Positions 49,700 through 61,492 are shown, numbered from the stretch's first letter. The stretch is DNA of 64,000 nt from Sclerodactyla briareus (GCA_026419785.1 JAODTK010004777.1:124001-188000), one strand, 5' to 3'. The notes: a model not told the origin generated them from the letters alone. Translations and numbers: made by a program.

Positions 49700-50190
49700 A
49701 ATGTTCAAGATCTCAGGCCAAAAGGCAGGTTTCACCCAACAGCTCTTGTCCCATGTAAAACCTTTGGACATTGACCTCAATGGTCGTTCCAAAGATTTCT
49801 TGGAGTCTATACACGTTGTTACTCTGTTTGGTCAACAATCCATCAAAGAATGACCATTGAGAGAGAGGAAGAAAAAAGGCAATTGAACAACCTTTGTGCC
49901 CTTTAGTGCCCTGTGACCGCGACCTGACCCGGTCAAAGATGCCCCAAGATCTATGAACATTGGGCCATGTTGTCAACATCCATCGAAGAATGACTGTTTG
50001 GGGTCCATACGCGTTTCTTTTCACCAAATGTTGCTGTTTTTGCATCCAAAATCTGGGAACAAAGCCGAGAAGAGGAGCAACCAAGACAGAAAAATTATGA
50101 CACAGTTAAGAAAATCCAATGTACTTGTAGGAGGAGATGCATTTCGAAAGTGACACATAAGGCCTATATTGCACCTTCATTGAACTAAAT
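49700..50190. repeat. dispersed repeat family D, second locus
   Basis: Same phrase order as 24120-25000: GGCA..TTTCAC, GACATTGACCTCAATGGTC, CATCCATCGAAGAATGACTG, TTTCTTTTCACCAAATGTTG and AAGAAAATCCAATGTACTTG, then GACACATAAGGCCTATATTGC. Non-coding. Confidence 0.8.
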
Positions 50191-50379
50191 GTAGATTGCA
50201 ACAATTTGCATAATTTCACAAGTTCAAAGTTTTGAAAAGTGGATCCCTAGGTGACTTTTGACCTCCCAATTTTTCCAACACCCAGATGACTCTTCACTGT
50301 AATCAAGTAACCATGTGTACATGATCACTAGTAGTGGAACCACAATTTAGACGGAACCTAAAAAGACTGTAGTCTCCAG

Positions 50380-51020
50380 CAGAGAAATTCTGCACTCCCC
50401 ATAAAGCTACACATCAAACTTCAACATGATTAGACCAAAGCATTCCTGACTCATTGTGTTTACAGGGTTTCTAAACTTTGACTCTGAACCGACCCCAAAA
50501 ACATAGGTCGCATATCTTACTCTCATTGGGAAACATACCAAAAATAAGTTTCGGTCCATCTAGAACATGGCAGAGGTATACTGTTTATAAGCTAAAATTA
50601 GCCAACATATTTTTTTTTCAGAATACTCACAGTCTTCACAAAAATCAACAGAATAGTTGAATTCCATGGAGTGAAGCTATACACCCAATTTCAACTGATT
50701 GGACTCTAATCATTCCAAATAACGAACAAGATCTCGGCCTGACTCCAACACAATGGAGATCTGTACTCATTAGTAAAAGACATAGGTTACATACCAAGTA
50801 TGTGCTCCATATCACATCAAAAATGTCAAAATTTTTTGCATAAGACTTTCACCAATAAAAAAAGTATGGTTTAGAACCCCTTTTAAAGGGCTCTGGCTAA
50901 ACCAAAGTCCGACCAAGCATTTTGGACGATTTGTTCACAAGGTTTCCGGACCCTTGCTGACTCACCAGGTCAACTGAACTCCGACCTGTTCCCTAAAACA
51001 ATGGGGATCATGTACCCAAC
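50380..51020. repeat. diverged copies of array 3 family
   Basis: Contains the array-3 phrases in order: CTCCCCATAAAGCTACACAT, CAAACTTCAACATGATTAGA, GTTTACAGGGTTTC, CCCCAAAAACATAGG and AACAATGGGGATCATGTACC. About two units, more diverged than at 45.3-46.4 kb. Confidence 0.65.
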
Positions 51021-53060
51021 TTAATGAAACATCACAAATCCAGGAGCGGTTGAAAGTTGCTCCATGATCGTGTTTGTACACAGTTAATGTTGTCCGCCAA
51101 TATAACCAAGGACCAATGTTTAACTGAGCTGCACTAATCAAGTCAACGGTCTTCTTTCAAAAGAAAGGCAGTGGAAAGAAGTGGAAAGAAGCAGTGGAAA
51201 TTACTTGAAGGCACCCAGCAAAGGAAAAGAAACGGAAGGGGAAAATAAACAGGTTATGTCTGACCACATGGTGTATCATGGTTGCGTTAGTTAATAGCCG
51301 GGACCCGGGTCAAATGACCGCTAATGCACGTACGTGACCCGGATACTTGCGACGCTCAAGTACAAAAAGAAGAATAAAGTAAAATCTATTTTAAAAAAAA
51401 CGACAGCGACAATACACAAAACCAAAGCTGTAGCCTGTGTTCAAAACCAATGCTGGCTCTTTTCACAGAGGAACATGGTCGGATCCTGTTGTGATGCTCC
51501 TGAATACATCCTAAAAATATCCCATAAAACATTGAAATCCGATCACAAATTTCTGCCAAAATGGCTGAAATGTGCCGGTAGGCTCGATCGATTTTGCCTA
51601 TGCAACAGGGTTAGGATAGCTCTTTTTTCAAAAGGTTTCTCGGATTTCAGATCATAAATCACAAAAAATATAACTGGTTTTCTGCCTAAAATATATCAAA
51701 AACATTGTTGAGCGGAGTATGGGGAAGCTATATCCACCCTTGAAATTATTTGGCACAATTTCAGTGGAGGTCGGGAAGGTGGGTACTAGTAGGCCTACTG
51801 TGGCGAAACGGGGGAGGGGGCCGCTTGGATGTATCTGCTATCATCGAGTAAACACGTAAACACATGTGGTAGGTTGTGTATATTGCATTTTGAAAATTAT
51901 TTCACATTCATAGCCCATGGGGGCTTGAGGTAACAAGAATCAGCTCGTGAGGCAAGAAAAATGGGCGGTAAGTAGTTAGTCACACCAAGGAACTGAACTG
52001 ACTGAAATTCTTTGTCATGTTTCATTTATAAACCTGTGGTTGACCCCCTTGGAGTTTCAGGGACACAGTGTTTATGCTCCATGGGAAAAGAAAGTACAGA
52101 AATGATACATCAAAAATGTCAGACATATTTCTATTAAGATTTTTTTCATTCAGAGGAAAAAAGTAGACACAAGATAAACATTGAGGACCGCCTATAGATG
52201 CAACTTAGGTGACCTGGGAATTGATGTTTCCGGCCATCTAAGGGGCCTGAAAATCCCAAAATTTTGGGACACTGCGTCAGCCCATGGTAGCGCTCCAGCT
52301 TAGATCGAAACCCAAGCATCATGGGGGGCCAGAAATTCAATCCTGGCTAACTAAAGCCTTGCCTCCACCACAACCAGGTCAGGTGTTTGTGATCGAAACT
52401 TCAACGTGAGTTTTATTTTTTGTGTTCGTTGCATTTCAATTATCATTGTGAATTTGTTGGAATGAGCTGTTTTATTTCGATCATGCACAAGGTCACGTTA
52501 TCTGGTGTAGTAGGCCCAGAAATTGTGCGTCAACAGAGAGAGTGAAAGAAGAATGAATAAAAAAACAGAAGGTTCCTATCACAGACCTAGTTGGGGATTT
52601 TTAGCAGTAAAATCCTACTCATTTTGGGTAAGTAGGACAGTATTTGTTTGAGCACACTTCATTTAAGGAAGCAAGTGCATCACACCTGCTAAGTTTGGTC
52701 CAGTGGCTAGACCTCCCAAGGCTCATGACCCGGAAGGTTAATAAAAAAAAAAAATTGAAGAGAAAAAAGAAAAATGACAGGAGAAAGGACCTTGATTGGG
52801 GGGCAAATCATAGACCAAACAGCTTAATTGCACCACTTTGCATCTAGAGACTTTTAAATTGCAATTTTCAGGCAATGGGGAGGGGGCACCCCCCCTCCCC
52901 CATGTCAGCAGACAGACAGTCCGCATTCCTTTTCAACTGGACCCACCTACTCCATTTCTTAACAAAAACCCTGTGTATGGAACATACGCTTCCACTCACC
53001 TTTTGAGGGGAAGAATCGCCACGGTGGTGGGGCCGCCTATTGTGATATCATAACAGTTCA
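51021..53060. other. no gene recognised
   Basis: A 107-codon plus-strand frame at 51334-51657 begins at a GTG codon and is Lys/Cys-rich, without a recognisable motif. The rest is plain, with GC-rich homopolymer patches near 52880-52900. Confidence 0.35.
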
Positions 53061-53089
53061 TTCCTTCCGAGGGGTAATGAATCTCCAGG

Positions 53090-53478
53090 GGTTGTCCCAA
53101 CTCAAGGTGTTGCCCGGCGGGGCGAGGGGTTTAAATCCTGCCACTGTGATAGAGTTTGTTGAGGCGGCATCGGAGGGCCTCTGGATGAAAGACACCGGGG
53201 TCTGGGGTACCCCATCATGCCCCACCCCACATCCACATCCACCGCGACCACTGCGAGTCTGATTGGTTCCAATTCCTCTGGACGATGGGGGGCAAGCTGA
53301 AAGGGTGGTGCCACTCAAGAGTGCCCCTGTGAGCCGCCTAGGGGGCCTGAACTCAAGGCATCCCCTCCACCACGAGGTAAAGGCTCTTCGTCTCCCAGGT
53401 AAATCGGCCTCTGCTGGGGGAGTAAGGCAGTCGAAGCAACCCTGGTCTTGGGGTGGCGTTTTTGGTCTGAAGTGTGCC
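53090..53478 (-). CDS. probable Enhancer of polycomb exon with the HFRPRTP-type motif
   Basis: The acceptor is strong (pyrimidine tract TTTCGCTTTTTCTTGTATACAG), with the exon starting at 53478. The first residues read AHFRPKTPP in a phase where the previous exon supplies two bases (fitting Trp). EPC proteins have W-RHFRPRTP at the corresponding place. Beyond this the exon is GC-rich and open in more than one frame to about 53090, with different frames looking best in different parts, as expected if indels are present. The 3' limit is uncertain and no donor is assigned. Same strand and expected order relative to the exons at 59.7-63.9 kb. Confidence 0.45.
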
Positions 53479-53480
53479 CT

Positions 53481-55436
53481 GTATACAAGAAAAAGCGAAA
53501 CATTAGGATTAGGTGAACAATATTTCTGACTTACATAAGACCAATTTTTAGCTATGACATGCAAACGGCATGATCCATTATTCCCAGGAGTTTAGATGAT
53601 AGTTCCCAATGCCTCTTTTGAAACTGCTCGTTTGTTTAAGCCAACCTCACATTGTGAACTATCTAGAGCTGTGACCATGTAGCGATAAATCAATACTTTG
53701 ATCACGCGTAGAACATTTTTTTTATTGAAAGTCCTTTGCGATTCTATCCTCCCATTTTCTTCTAATCTACACCTCCATATCAACCAAATTTTCTAGTGGG
53801 CTAGTTTCAAAACGTAAATTCCATATCTGTGAGTCACTGCTCTATTTTGCTGTAAAGTCATTATTCAGCCATTGCTGTTGCACCATGTATTTTCCTGCCC
53901 AGAACGGAGAACAAGATAGGGCTAAACATGCGCGTATTGCATTTATTCGCCAACTATCACAATTTTTGCGAATTAACGTTTGATGATTTTGCTACACTAT
54001 CACAGCACTACCTTTATGGAAATTACAAGCCATTAGTGCACAGGGGGGGGGGGGGAGAGGATTTGCAGGAGTGACTCAGTGATGCTTTGCAAACAAAGAT
54101 TCCGGCAGTCACCAGACCATCTCTAGGTGGCTGCGATGCTGTGGATTTGTTTTGTTTGATATTAGCAACAGGGTTGTAGCTAAAGTCAACTCTGAGTGCC
54201 GGGCATTCTGCTACTGAATTCTGTAAAGATTAGTCACGGATACTGTAGCGCCGGACTCTCAGCGGGTCCATGGCCGGGGCCCAGGTCATAACAGAGGGGC
54301 CATATTGACTATTTTGTGACATAATAATGGGCCTTCACATCATGGACCCTATATTTGTGCATCAGACAGTATATCTCATGATTTCCCCCACCTCCCCCCC
54401 CCCTAGTGCCGGGCAGCATGGCTCTGATTCTGCTCGAGTGGCCAGGCGCATTACCGGAGTGCGGGTTACGCCCGCCCGGCGTAGCTACATTCCTGAATTA
54501 GCAACTATGTCTGCATCAGTCAGCTTTGAGCAGGTAACGGTTGGACATGAATCTTCCACTCTTCCAGGTTACTAGATCGTGGTTGAATATTGGGTTCGAC
54601 GATCGTCTTGTCTGAGAGGATGTGTAAGGGCGGTCCCGGGAGCAGTTGGTTTACCCTCTTGCTTCGATATGATCTGAGCACTGGTCAAGAGAGAAGGCGA
54701 GTTATCCCTAATGCTCATCCATGATCACTATGGCCTCCATGAGCTCACTTGGCTTCCTAAGCCCATAGGAATCTGCAAACAACGCGCTGCAAAGCTTACA
54801 TTCATGGCCAATGCTCGCGACTGCTTGCGGTCGATTGCATAAATTAGCCCGTAATGGCTATCTCAAGCTTTACCATATTGGTTTCTGGATAGCGAACACT
54901 GGAGAACAAAAGGAAGACAAGCAGAGATATGTTTAAATGTTCTGTCGAGATGCCCTCTAAAGCTTAATTCATACTGAAAAATTTAGTCAAAGCGAAGTGC
55001 ACTGATCTATCTGCTTTGGTGTCGCTGCAGGTACTCTGGTGTCGGGAAAGTGTGCTTTGGTATCGTCGCACAATCCGTTGGTCGGTTGCTGCACAATCCG
55101 TTTCCAAACTTCTAAGATGAATTCAGTCCATCTTTCTCTGCATTGTCAGAAGTCTGACTCCAGGCATTTATTGCCCAAATCGTGTTCCTGACATTCTGAG
55201 AAGGAATATTGTATTTTCATCAGTTCATAGACTGTCTGAGTGCAGGGCAGAGCCAGCCTTGAAATGATAGAGTTAGAAAGTGGGAGAGGGGATTGTACAT
55301 TCTCCCCTACGAAAAAATAATTACTCAAACCAGTTTTCAGACGAGGATACAATTTTAATTCCACATTTGGCACCTCACAGCAATAAAATATTAGACTAAT
55401 TAGTAATAATTGAACCGCTCGTAAAATTACTTATAT
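53481..55436. other. EPC intron sequence
   Basis: No EPC exon was found here. A G12 run lies at about 54042-54053. A candidate plus-strand exon at 54407-54533 is listed separately. Confidence 0.35.
54407..54533 (+). CDS. candidate internal exon on the opposite strand
   Basis: The acceptor is a C-rich tract ending CCCCCTAG, and the donor is GAGCAG|GTAACG. The enclosed 127 bp are open, enter with one leftover base and leave in phase 0. The peptide contains GSDSARVARRITGVRVTPAR and ends SASVSFEQ; codons are CpG-rich. I do not recognise it. It lies inside the presumed EPC intron on the other strand, which lowers my confidence. Confidence 0.28.
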
Positions 55437-55753
55437 CAGGGTTCCTGCAGGTTCTGGACAATCAATTTCATGACTTTTCCATGGCTTTTTCATGACCAAA
55501 TATAAGGGTTTTCCATGACCTTCTCTATGACATCTCGCACAGAATTTTCAACTGAACATCTGAAAAAGAGCCAAAGCAACAACATTAAACAGCTGTGAGA
55601 AAGTAACAACCCTCATTTCATGAAAGTTCCCAGGACGCCCCCCAAGCAAATTCGCAACCAATTTTCACTGAATTTCCAAACTTACCCGCCAGGATTTTTT
55701 AAACTGATGAAATTTTATGACTTTTCCAGGTTTTCCATGCCGGGGAACCCCTG
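55437..55753. mobile_element. MITE, hAT-like ends (about 317 bp)
   Basis: The left end is CAGGGTTCCTGCAGG and the right end, inverted, is CAGGGGTTCCCCGGC. The interior repeats TTTCATGACTTTTCCATGGC on the left and ATGACTTTTCCAGGTTTTCC on the right. Ends starting CAGGGGTTCC are typical of hAT-type non-autonomous elements (recalled). The 8-bp flanks are not clearly duplicated. Confidence 0.65.
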
Positions 55754-57008
55754 TATTACCTTTACCAAAATCCTGCTTGAATGCCAAGGCAACAAGGTAC
55801 TGGATACGCAAGTATGAATTGAATCCTTGTAATGCGGCATCAAACCAACCCCCCCCTGGATGAAGATAACTCTCATAAAAGTATCTATGTTAGGACTAGT
55901 CATTGTCAGTGTTGTTTTGATCCAATCTTGCTGAATTTGATGTGCTCTAGCTGCTGTGGACATTACGGGTGCCATGTTTTTTGTCCATTTTCATGCTAAA
56001 AAGCAATAAAAATAGCAGGAGCAGTCAGGATGCATCCAAAATCTGGACTATGGGATCTGTCATCATTCCCCTTGTAATGTCATAGATTCCTCAAATTTCG
56101 AAAGAGTAGATTGGTGATATCTCAATGAGCAACATGCTGAACCTCCAAATTTGGGATGTGGGGTTTTGTAATGTCCTCTTTCCACCTGTACTAGTGTAAA
56201 AGCATTCTGTTACATGACCATCAGCCTCTAAGGCTGTAATGGTGTAGGTAACACCACACCATATGCATATCCCGGCTCACCAGCTAGCAGATGCTCTGTG
56301 CTCTCCTTACCATAGCACAGACATAACAAATCCACTGACTTACTATGATTTATTTTTACTGTCTTACTGTTATGTAGTTATTAGCCATGGCCTTCTAAAT
56401 CGACCGGCTGGTTCACAGACCACTGTCTCCATATTATACAATGATCTTGGGAGTAGCACTGAGTAGACATTACACCAGCTGCGAGCAAATGTATAGGCCC
56501 TACCACTCGGTGCAACATTTTGCGAAGAAAGTTGCAGCCCAACTGGCGTTGTCTCTTCCTAGAATGACTGCATACCCTAACAATTCCTACCGCCCCCACT
56601 GTCTAGTATACTCACATTCGTTTAGCTTGATTTTCCTCCAGGATATGGTTGAGTGGAAGACTAAGTTGTTTATGTACAGGTCTGAATATTGTCCTCTCGT
56701 CAGCCTCCTTGGTTCTGTGGGGCAGGGGGGATGTAGCCTCCCTGTCCTGAGGCAGCCTGACGCTTCGCTCTCGAGTTCCCTGAACCATCGTTGAAGGGGG
56801 TGAAAGCTCTAATCCAGCCAACTCTGGCACGGTATGAAGCAAGAAGAGATAGTCACCAAGCTTTACTAGGTTCTTGACATTCATCAATGATGGCAAATTA
56901 GGCAAAATGTTTGCCATATTGTATACAATATTCGGAGAACAATGGTCGTGTACACTTGGCAAATGGTATATTGGTACCCTCCATTTAGTGCACAGCTAAA
57001 ATCTGTGA
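55754..57008. other. no gene recognised
   Basis: A 116-codon minus-strand frame at 56612-56962 has a protein-like stretch (MVQGTRERSVRLPQDREATS), but it has no recognised family and no convincing splice pair. It does not match the missing EPC exon. Confidence 0.35.
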
Positions 57009-57131
57009 CCGGACAATTCACACCCGGACAATTCCCACTCAACGGAATGTTTTTCGTGGTCAGAATTAGGGTTAGGGTCTAAAAATAGGGTCACGTTTGG
57101 GGGGAATTGTCCGGGTGGGAGATGTCCGGGA
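57009..57131. mobile_element. short inverted-repeat element (about 123 bp)
   Basis: The left arm is CCGGACAATTC..ACCCGGACAATTCCCAC. The right arm is GGGAATTGTCCGGGTGGGAGATGTCCGGG. They are inverse complements over about 30 bp with a few mismatches, separated by about 60 bp that include TTAGGGTTAGGG. The arms could fold into a long hairpin. MITE or foldback remnant. Confidence 0.65.
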
Positions 57132-58950
57132 ACCTAACATCGTATACCTGAATGAAATTTGAGCTGATACAAGTATGGAAATGCTACTGCAAAATACATC
57201 TTGGCCAACATAAGTTCCTGATAAACAGCAGATTAATACAAAGCTACTCGTTGAAGTGTTGAAGGGCTTCACCTAATATGAATGAAACTTAGCACAATGC
57301 CGTGCCTGATACTGGAATAAGATCAGCAGGTAGCAAGTTCCATTCTTGCCATGACTCCTGAGTTGTCATTTACCGAAATAGGAGGTGAAAACCAACAGCT
57401 TCCAATGAACTGACCTCAATGACCTTTCATTTTGACAATGGGCTCTTATTAGAGTATAATCTTGATCACTGCATTAGTGCTGACTTCCTTTAAACTAAAC
57501 ATCTGAGAAAGAAGATATTAGAGCAAGTCTAGTGCAAAAGAAGGAGAGCATAGTGAACTGAGAGCCTGTTATGTAGGTCTGGGTGTGAAATGGAACCAAT
57601 TCATCCCCTTAAGCACATAACATCACAACAACTTAAGGATTCGATCCAGATAGTGTGGGTCATTCCACAGCATTGTGTAATAGCTTTTTTTTTTTTCTTT
57701 TTCCCATGAGAACTTGTGCTTGACCAATGTACTACTCTACATTTGATCTCAGTAAACCTTGCCCCAAATGGGGATGATATGAATTGGGTGGTTACACAAA
57801 AGGTATTGTGAGAAGGGTCTAATATTCTTATTCATTTTCATGAATTTTAAAATTTGAACAAAATTATTACCAATTTGCTGATTTTCCTTCACATAAAATC
57901 ACAGAAATTCTGTTTCCTTCACTGCCTCAACTGAAAGTTGCCGAAGCAAAGTGAGGGAATATCAAATATTCGACCTAAGTAAAGCCCCCCATTTTTCTGC
58001 TTAATGAAGCCCATTTCATTTTTTCTTTTTGCTGTCCAAAATTCACAATTCTGTTATTAGGTATTAGAAACTATGTACACACTGTAGGGCCCCTACTGAA
58101 GAATATCGTAAACAGGTATGTAACATTCTCATGCATTGCACCTGCCTATGCGGCCGCCCCATCCCTGTCAGCCGACCTCAGCAGAACGGAGCATGGTTCA
58201 AGCCGAATGAAAATCAGGGGTAGGGGATTTTCAGGTCCGTGTTTCTCCTAAATTTAGGTACAGCATTAATATAGATGACAGGAAATTTAGTCTATCTGCA
58301 TTTGTTATTGGCTGATTTTCCTTTCCCCGATGCTTCTCATTCTTATAAAACTCATCGACGGAAAATCCACATTCAGCGTTGAACTCAATGATATCACAAA
58401 AAATTGGCATCACTGATTTCTATCATTAATTTGATGTGACCAACACACTTTAGTGCATGGTATATAAATATCAAGTCAAAGTTTATCAATAAACCTGCCC
58501 ATTCATCCAGGAATTTGGAAAACACATTTGCCTTGATGTGGGTCGGAATATGAGGCCCTAGATACTAACTCAGCCTATACTAACAATCACTAGTGGCCCA
58601 CAGGGTGTAAAAAATTACATGCCTCAATACCGTGGTGGGCCAATCTACACAAACATATAGCTAGTCTCAACCCATGTAACATCCCCGTTGTTCCAGTAAG
58701 CCATACGAGTCCAACCTAAAAACCACTAGCTTCAACTAAAGACGCAATACTATGCACAGTTGACCCCGTTCGACATGGAGTTCGTGTCTAGATATCTCCT
58801 CAGCTACCACCTACAATGTCAAGTGGTCAGCCATGTGGAAGTGGTGTTTTATATCATCATTACTATGCGAGCATAACCACCTAAACCAGTTTCGGTGGTG
58901 TCCAAAGCAACTTACTCCCATTTCGTAAGCCCTGCTCCTGATCCAACCAT
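57132..58950. other. no gene recognised
   Basis: A 60-codon minus-strand frame at 58231-58413 (with ECGFSVDEFYKNEKHRGKEN) is protein-like but unassigned. The rest is AT-rich intron-like sequence. Confidence 0.35.
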
Positions 58951-58959
58951 CGAAAAAAT

Positions 58960-59655
58960 GTCGGCTGTGGTCACTTTGCTGATCCTCTTTCATAAAGCAC
59001 CATTGTTTTTTTCTACTGGTCTGGCCATACCGCAGATTCATTTGTTGTACAGAACAATTGTGGGTGTTTTTCTGGGAAGAATGTTGGTGATGCCCATGCC
59101 GTAGTGAGCAAATTGTTTGTTTTTTGCTTGCCGTACCCCTGATTCTTTGTTGTCAGAACAATGTGTTTCATTCTATGACAATTTCTTGCCAATCCCTATG
59201 ACCTAACCTAAACTTTTCGTTTCTGAGGGCCATGTTGCTGATCCAGTCTGTCATAAAGCAGACAATTGGCTCATACTTGCTGGCCAATACCCCTATTATT
59301 TTGTTAGTGCAAACAGCTGTTTGTTCTTTTGAGACATGTACTGAACCATCCAAAGTAAAGCCCAATTGTTTTGTGTTCTGTTTCTGGGGCCATGCTGCTG
59401 ATCCATCGCTCCAATGGAGCACCAATTCCTTGGGGCCATGTTGCCTGATTCAATTTGTCATAAAGCACAACTGTTTGTTCTGCAAGCCATGCCAATGCTT
59501 CATATGACCTAACGACTCACTGCTCGTTTCAGTTGGAAATGCTGATGACTCATATAAATTTATACCATTTGTTTGTTTCTGAAGAGCTAAGCTGCTAAAC
59601 CATTTGTTATAAAGCACAACTGTTGGTTTTAGGCAAGCCATGGCCCAAATCATTT
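58960..59655. repeat. degenerate tandem repeat, unit about 60-75 bp
   Basis: Near-copies of GGCCATGCTGCTGATCCATT followed by TGTCATAAAGCACAATTGTTTG recur at least nine times. Many units are damaged. The four short minus-strand frames here share words (for example VVLYDK, QTVVLYNK) because of the repeat and are not separate genes. Confidence 0.65.
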
Positions 59656-59687
59656 GTCCCAAAGATAATGCACGCGAGCGAACCTAC

Positions 59688-59846
59688 CTGCACCGGAGCT
59701 CGTCCAGTTCTTCTTCTTTGCAGCAAGGCCAACACAGCGTCGTGGGACCCGCAAAGATGTGCGCTGTATCGTTGGACCTTTTGTCTTGCATATTTTTGCT
59801 GATTCGTCCTATACCATGGGCCCTCCCAAACCATTTCTGGCTGATG
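59688..59846 (-). CDS. EPC exon (VPQRCIGFARRR region), compensating frameshift
   Basis: The acceptor is CTGTTCCATTGCAG and the donor GGTGCAG|GTAGGT; it is 159 bp, phase 0 at both ends. It begins HQPEMVWEGPWYR, aligning with the EPC stretch that precedes its N-W-P-W motif, and reaches KVQRYS. The next 45 or so bases match EPC only after a one-base shift: TSLRVPRRCVGLA, compared with the family's L-T-V-P-Q-R-C-I-G-F-A. The frame then returns to RRRTGRAPVQ (family R-R-R-V-G-R-G-G-R). The exon is open without the shift, but the intervening residues are then unrelated to EPC. So two opposite small indels lie inside one exon. Confidence 0.8.
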
Positions 59847-59849
59847 CTG

Positions 59850-61490
59850 CAATGGAACAGGTGATTGGGTGTTCAAATCAGCAACCAATTAACTCACTAG
59901 ACAGGGTTACCTGCTTGAGGGATCGGTGTTTCCAAATTACCCCCCCCCCCCCAAAAAAAACAACTAATGCATGGGGGGAGACCATTTACCCTTTCAATGC
60001 AACCCATCAAAGGCCAGCCACGCTTGGCCCAAACACGTATCAAGGTCCTTCCTGGAACACAGTCTACTGAAACCTATCTCGTTCAAAAGGTTTCACATCT
60101 CCTGTCACTAGGTTCTTTACCCTTTTCGACGTCATGGACAATTTAGGCGTGCACATTATGTTCCAACAAACGAGATATGTGCTAACGAGAAAGGTGTGAC
60201 ACACACCACACACATACTTGTCTATGGTGAAAAACGATGTGGTGTGTTTTTCCCTTAACCCCCAAATGAGTAAACGCACTTCATACTACTTCCATATTCA
60301 ATGTTTATCCCTCCGATAAGCCAGGAGATACGACTCTTTATCGGTCAAACGAGGTAATCTTATACCTGAAAAGCTACCACAGAAGCGAGGTACTGTAATT
60401 GCCGATTTAACAACCTAAACTTACACACATGTGTGTAAGCGTGGTAATACTTTCTATCTCCCTTTCTACCGCATAACCCAGGAAGTTACTCAAATTGATT
60501 CAACAGCACATTTCCACGAGAGTCAAATGATGCATGAGAGCGCCCTCAATACCTATTCTAACCTTGGTATTCCTCGTTTGTCGGGGGTACCTCGTTTATT
60601 GACATGTAAAACCTTATATGTTCACCTCGGTTTCGCATCCACCATTTACAACCCACAACCACCCAAACAACAACGCCATAGTAACCAACTAAGTCTCCTC
60701 ATGAATTACATTCAGGCAAGACAAAATGGGTCCCCCTCTAGTTAGTTGCAACTCGCAGAATTCACATAAGGCTATCAACATCTCAAATGAAAGATGCCAC
60801 TCTTCCATTTAGTCAGTATCACTGACACAGTAGTAATTATGCATCAACCAAATTACCATTAAGCAAAAGTCACTGGCAGCAACTCTTCAATTTGAAACTT
60901 GTTAATTGATGTATCAGCACTTCTTCTCGTCACATGAACTCAGATGTCCCCTATCTACGAAATTTTCATATTTACATCAATTATAAAGCCGCTGACATGT
61001 ATATCCCTGCATCAATAAACTTTGTGGATCCATCCAATCATGTCCATTCGAGTCCATTCGACCTTCGGACCAACTGTAGTCCACAAGCCCAACAAGTAGA
61101 AAAATCCTCAAAGCACAAATTTGACTCAGGGGACCTTGAAATCAGCCGTTTGTTTTAATCGAGAATCAACGTGGTATCCACAATGAAATGAAGTTCTTTT
61201 AAAGCGCAGAAAATCGTTACCGGTTATTCAGGAGTCCACTTGAATTTGGGCAAGATTTGACTGAAAATTTGATGTGGGTTTTTTCAGCCGAGTGTTAATG
61301 ATTTCTACTATTTTAATTTACATTAATTATTACCTTAAACAAGGTTTGCTTTCAGTGAATGTCGTCGCTAGGATTTCAGGCCAATCTTTGCTTTGAACAC
61401 TTGTGGGTCTAGCTTTTCCCCCAAACTCTTCGTACAGTCCGTCCGTACCCCCCAGGAATATTCCTAAATGATGACAACATTTCCATACTC
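59850..61490. other. EPC intron holding repeat family E
   Basis: Intron sequence. 60290-60740 is the second copy of family E. The rest shows nothing identifiable, apart from a C12 run at about 59940-59951. Confidence 0.6.
60290..60740 (+). repeat. dispersed repeat family E, copy 2
   Basis: Same ordered blocks as 35640-36080, including CCAGGAGATACGACTCTTTA, GAGAGCGCCCTCAATACCTA, TATTCCTCGTTTGTCGG and CATTCAGGCAAGACAAAATG at the tail. Confidence 0.75.
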
Positions 61491-61492
61491 AC

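Noticed and set aside
53100-53170. tRNA-derived SINE head (GGTTTAAATCC resembling a B box)
   Set aside because: No convincing A box, and the region falls in the GC-rich exon that begins with the EPC HFRPKTP motif.
57061-57080. Interstitial telomere repeat
   Set aside because: Only two TTAGGG units, inside a foldback element.
58811-59662. Several minus-strand frames of 60-85 codons that share words
   Set aside because: They share words because they overlie a degenerate tandem repeat.
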